Of a DNA stretch of 64,000 nucleotides, positions 61,589-64,000 are shown one piece after another. Numbering within the stretch: the first letter of the stretch is position 1; every line of letters begins with the position of its first letter. Made by a program: the position numbers and the translations under genes. The stretch comes from Pseudomonas benzenivorans (GTDB lineage Bacteria > Pseudomonadota > Gammaproteobacteria > Pseudomonadales > Pseudomonadaceae). The stretch covers positions 310,001 to 374,000 of the forward strand of contig NZ_FNCT01000002.1 of NCBI RefSeq assembly GCF_900100495.1, written 5' to 3'. The notes beneath the pieces were generated by a model. It saw only the letters and a list, made by a program, of their open reading frames with translations. It ran no database searches and was not told where the DNA came from.

Positions 61589-62440
61589 TCAGCCCCCACG
61601 CATGGCCTGTTCAAGCTCGGTGAAGCTCGGCCGGTGGGCGGGATAAAGGGCCTTGCGGGCGAACTCCACCGCCAGCGACGGCGGCATGCCGGACGCCGAG
61701 GCGACCAGGCCGGACTTGATCGCCTCGTAGACGTTCAGCTCTTCCTTGGCATCGTGCTCCAGCGCCGCAGACAGCGGACCGAAGAAACCGTAGGAGGCGA
61801 GGATCCCGAGGAAGGTACCGACCAGCGCAGAACCCACCTTGTAGCCGATCATCGCATTGTCGGCCTCGGCGAGAACCGACATGGTGATCACGATCCCCAG
61901 CACGGCGGCGACGATACCCATGGCCGGCATGCCATCGGCAACCTTCGCCACGGCGTGGGCGGGGTGCTCCAGTTCTTCCTTCAGGCTGGAGATTTCCATG
62001 TCGAACAACCCTTCCAGCTCATGCGGCGCCATATTGCCGGAGGACATGATGCGCAGGTAATCGCAGATATAGGCGGTCATGCGCTCGTCCTTGAGGATGG
62101 CCGGATACTTGCTGAATATCGGACTGGCCGCCGGCTCCTCGATATCGGCCTCGATGGCCATCATCCCCTCGCGGCGGCTCTTGTTGAGGATCTCGTAGAC
62201 CAGCCTCAGCACTTCGAGATAGAAGGTGTGGGTGAAGCGCGAACTGAACATCTTCAACGACTTCTTGAACACGTGCATGAACATGCTGCCCGGGTTCGCC
62301 TGGAGAAAGGCCCCCAGCGCCGCGCCGCCGATGATCATGACCTCGAAGGGATGGATAAGCGCCATGAACTGCCCACCCGACAGAATGAACCCGCCCAGCA
62401 CGCTGGCGAATACAACGATGATGCCGATGATTTTTGCCAT
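61589..62440 (-). CDS. motA: Flagellar motor stator protein MotA
   Basis: A 283-residue stator protein with four membrane helices (including IIGIIVVFASVLGGFILSGG and AVLGIVITMSVL) and a large cytoplasmic loop that meets FliG. The PNAS-like conserved segment GTFLGILASYGFFGPLSAAL is present. Start 62440 gives the usual length. No strong ribosome-binding site is seen. Divergent from the HDOD gene. Confidence 0.95.
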   Translation of the reverse strand: MAKIIGIIVVFASVLGGFILSGGQFMALIHPFEVMIIGGAALGAFLQANPGSMFMHVFKKSLKMFSSRFTHTFYLEVLRLVYEILNKSRREGMMAIEADIEEPAASPIFSKYPAILKDERMTAYICDYLRIMSSGNMAPHELEGLFDMEISSLKEELEHPAHAVAKVADGMPAMGIVAAVLGIVITMSVLAEADNAMIGYKVGSALVGTFLGILASYGFFGPLSAALEHDAKEELNVYEAIKSGLVASASGMPPSLAVEFARKALYPAHRPSFTELEQAMRGG

Positions 62441-62558
62441 AAAAAGAAACTTGCGAGGCCTGTAGTAGAGGGTTCTGCAAATCAACCCTTCTATTTATCG
62501 GAAGTTATGCGCGAGACTATAGTCAGTTAAGGCTAAAAGCCAGCGTGGCCAAGGACCG

Positions 62559-64000
62559 ATGTCGCCCCCTCTCCCTCTACCTCGTCGTCTCGAAGAGTGG
62601 CTCGAACAGCTGGACGAGCAACCATTGCCGGTGCCTATCGCGAGCCATCAGAGCGTCAGTCGCGCACTATCCGACAACCGCCGCTCGTTGCGCGAAATTG
62701 CCGAATTGATGCAGAGCAGCCCCGCCCTGGCGTTGGCCGTGCTGCGCGAGGCCAATCGACAAGGCGGCAGTTTCAGCGAGCCCGCCGAGAGCCTGGAAAG
62801 CGCAATCGGTCGACTCGGACTGCAGCGCACCGCGGATCTGCTGAAGCGCCAGCCCGCCCACCCCCTCGATGAAATCCCCCTGGCCCTGCGACAAATCCAG
62901 CTGATCAGCCAACATGCCGCGCAGCAGGCCAATGGCTTGTTCGCCGGTCGCCTGGCGCGGCTCTGGCAGGAGATCCACTGGGGCAGCCTGCTGTTTCTCG
63001 CGCCGCTCTGGGCGCTGGTGGCGGCGCACCCCGAGCTGTTCTCGGCCTGGGAACAACGGGTGCTGGCCAACGGCGAGCCGGCCGCCAAGGTCGAACAGGA
63101 GCTGCTCGGCGTGCCCCTGCTCCAGCTCTGCCTGGCGCTGGCCGAACGCTGGCGGCTGCCCGACTGGATAGTCCAGGGCTACCGCCTGCTGGCGCAGGAC
63201 CGGCGCCAACTGGTCAGGGCCCTGCATATCGCCCACGACAACGAGCACCCCCTGCATCAACAACAGCTGCTCGATGCCGACACTCCGCTGCGCCGCTGGC
63301 TGACCCGGCCGGGCAACAGCATCCTGCTGGCCAACGGCCTGGCACTCTCGGCCCACCATGCCTGGAACGGCCCGCACACCGCACGCTGGCAGCGCCTGAC
63401 CGGACTGTACCTGCAACTGTCGCTGAACGAGGTGCAGCAGCAGGTTCACCAGCACGCCGTGCAGAGCGCACGCCAACACGGCGGCGGCGACCTCTGGCAT
63501 CCCGCCCAAGCCCTGCTGTGGCCCTGGGACGCGCGCCGCCTGCAAGCCGCCCGTCCCACCGCGGCGGCCGCCACGACGCCCCCTGCCGCGGCGGAAAACG
63601 AATGGCGTCGACACTGTGCACGCCTGCTCGCCCAGCCGAGCGCGTTCGACAACCTCGCGCAACTGACCGCCTGCGCCAGCCAGGCCCTGCAGGCGTGCGG
63701 CATGCAGCGCGTGCTGCTGCTCCTCGCCGACCGTACCCACAGCCGCCTGCAGGTGCAGCAGCAGGCCGGCCTGCCGCCATCGGCGAGCGGCCTGAGACTG
63801 GACCCGCAACACAGTCAGGTCCTGCGCCGACTGCTCCAGGAGCCGGCGCAGTTGCGCCTGACGCCGGCCAATATCGCGCAGTTCTCCGCCCTGCTGCCGG
63901 GCGCTCTGAAGGCGCTGTTCCCCGGCGAACACCTGCTGTTGCGCTCGCTGGCCAACCAGGGCCGGGTGGTCATGCTGATCATCGCCGATCAGGCCGGCAG
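62559..64000 (+). CDS. HDOD-domain protein (partial, runs off the window)
   Basis: At least 480 residues; the end is outside. Start ATG 62559 follows AAGGA. The N-terminal part is HDOD-like (about 25-215: SREIAELMQSSPALALAVLRE-type helix, then ESAIGRLGLQRTADLL). A second, less conserved helical half follows, and from about 350 there is a GAF-like stretch (LAQLTACASQALQACGMQRV). HDOD proteins are HD-GYP relatives without the catalytic histidine-aspartate pair and act in signalling. In PAO1 the same position next to motA holds PA4955 by recall. Confidence 0.75.
   Translation, partial: MSPPLPLPRRLEEWLEQLDEQPLPVPIASHQSVSRALSDNRRSLREIAELMQSSPALALAVLREANRQGGSFSEPAESLESAIGRLGLQRTADLLKRQPAHPLDEIPLALRQIQLISQHAAQQANGLFAGRLARLWQEIHWGSLLFLAPLWALVAAHPELFSAWEQRVLANGEPAAKVEQELLGVPLLQLCLALAERWRLPDWIVQGYRLLAQDRRQLVRALHIAHDNEHPLHQQQLLDADTPLRRWLTRPGNSILLANGLALSAHHAWNGPHTARWQRLTGLYLQLSLNEVQQQVHQHAVQSARQHGGGDLWHPAQALLWPWDARRLQAARPTAAAATTPPAAAENEWRRHCARLLAQPSAFDNLAQLTACASQALQACGMQRVLLLLADRTHSRLQVQQQAGLPPSASGLRLDPQHSQVLRRLLQEPAQLRLTPANIAQFSALLPGALKALFPGEHLLLRSLANQGRVVMLIIADQAG

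Overview
The window is a high-GC, densely coded gammaproteobacterial chromosome segment, almost certainly Pseudomonas sensu lato (P. aeruginosa / P. mendocina / P. stutzeri side). The evidence is the gene order: from memory of PAO1, 33.8-64 kb follows the dnaB-rplI-rpsR-rpsF-rlmB-rnr-(tRNA-Leu)-purA-hisZ-hflC-hflK-hflX-hfq-miaA-mutL-amiB-tsaE-nnr-queG-orn-rsgA-motB-motA block, and 2.6-16 kb follows the urea transport/urease block. No prophage, transposase gene, CRISPR array or rRNA operon was seen.

Layout. 0-2.1 kb: a leftward FAD/BFD oxidoreductase with a C-terminal membrane domain and the start of a further gene. 2.6-12.4 kb: urea uptake and hydrolysis, urtABCDE-ureD-ureA-(GNAT)-ureB-ureC. 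A good sigma54 (-24/-12) promoter candidate precedes urtA, and palindromic repeats lie in five of the junctions. 12.5-20.7 kb: a mixed region with two unknown secreted proteins, a DksA/TraR zinc finger, a TorF-type porin, oxaloacetate decarboxylase, an orphan sugar-binding protein, two membrane proteins and an Hsp70-like ATPase. 20.9-23.2 kb: the radical-SAM protein YgiQ. 23.6-29.8 kb: a tightly coupled five-gene operon (GNAT-like protein, GH3-type acyl-amido synthetase, second GNAT-like protein, EmrA-type adaptor, EmrB-type exporter) under a possible Hfq/Crc leader; it looks like a small make-and-export cluster and is the most novel content here. 30-33.8 kb: a NicD-like 7TM-DISM diguanylate cyclase followed by a decayed tandem copy with three independent lesions. 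From 33.8 kb on: replication, translation, RNA processing, nucleotide, envelope and motility housekeeping genes, two nearly identical tRNA-Leu(CAG) genes and a chemoreceptor. The window ends inside an HDOD-domain gene.

How they work together. UrtABCDE import urea with ATP and UreABC hydrolyse it to ammonia and CO2, with UreD as a maturation chaperone; ureE, ureF and ureG are not in the window. The hfq-hflX-hflK-hflC-DUF2065-hisZ-purA and tsaE-amiB-mutL-miaA-hfq runs form a long leftward superoperon. MotA/MotB form the flagellar stator.

Start codons were chosen from ribosome-binding-site spacing, overlaps and family length. Several are GTG or TTG. Repeats are common: REP-like palindromes, a GTAGGTTGGG palindrome pair, GTAGGGTGCGC palindromes and a 148-bp MITE-like foldback element that supplies the stop codon of tsaE.
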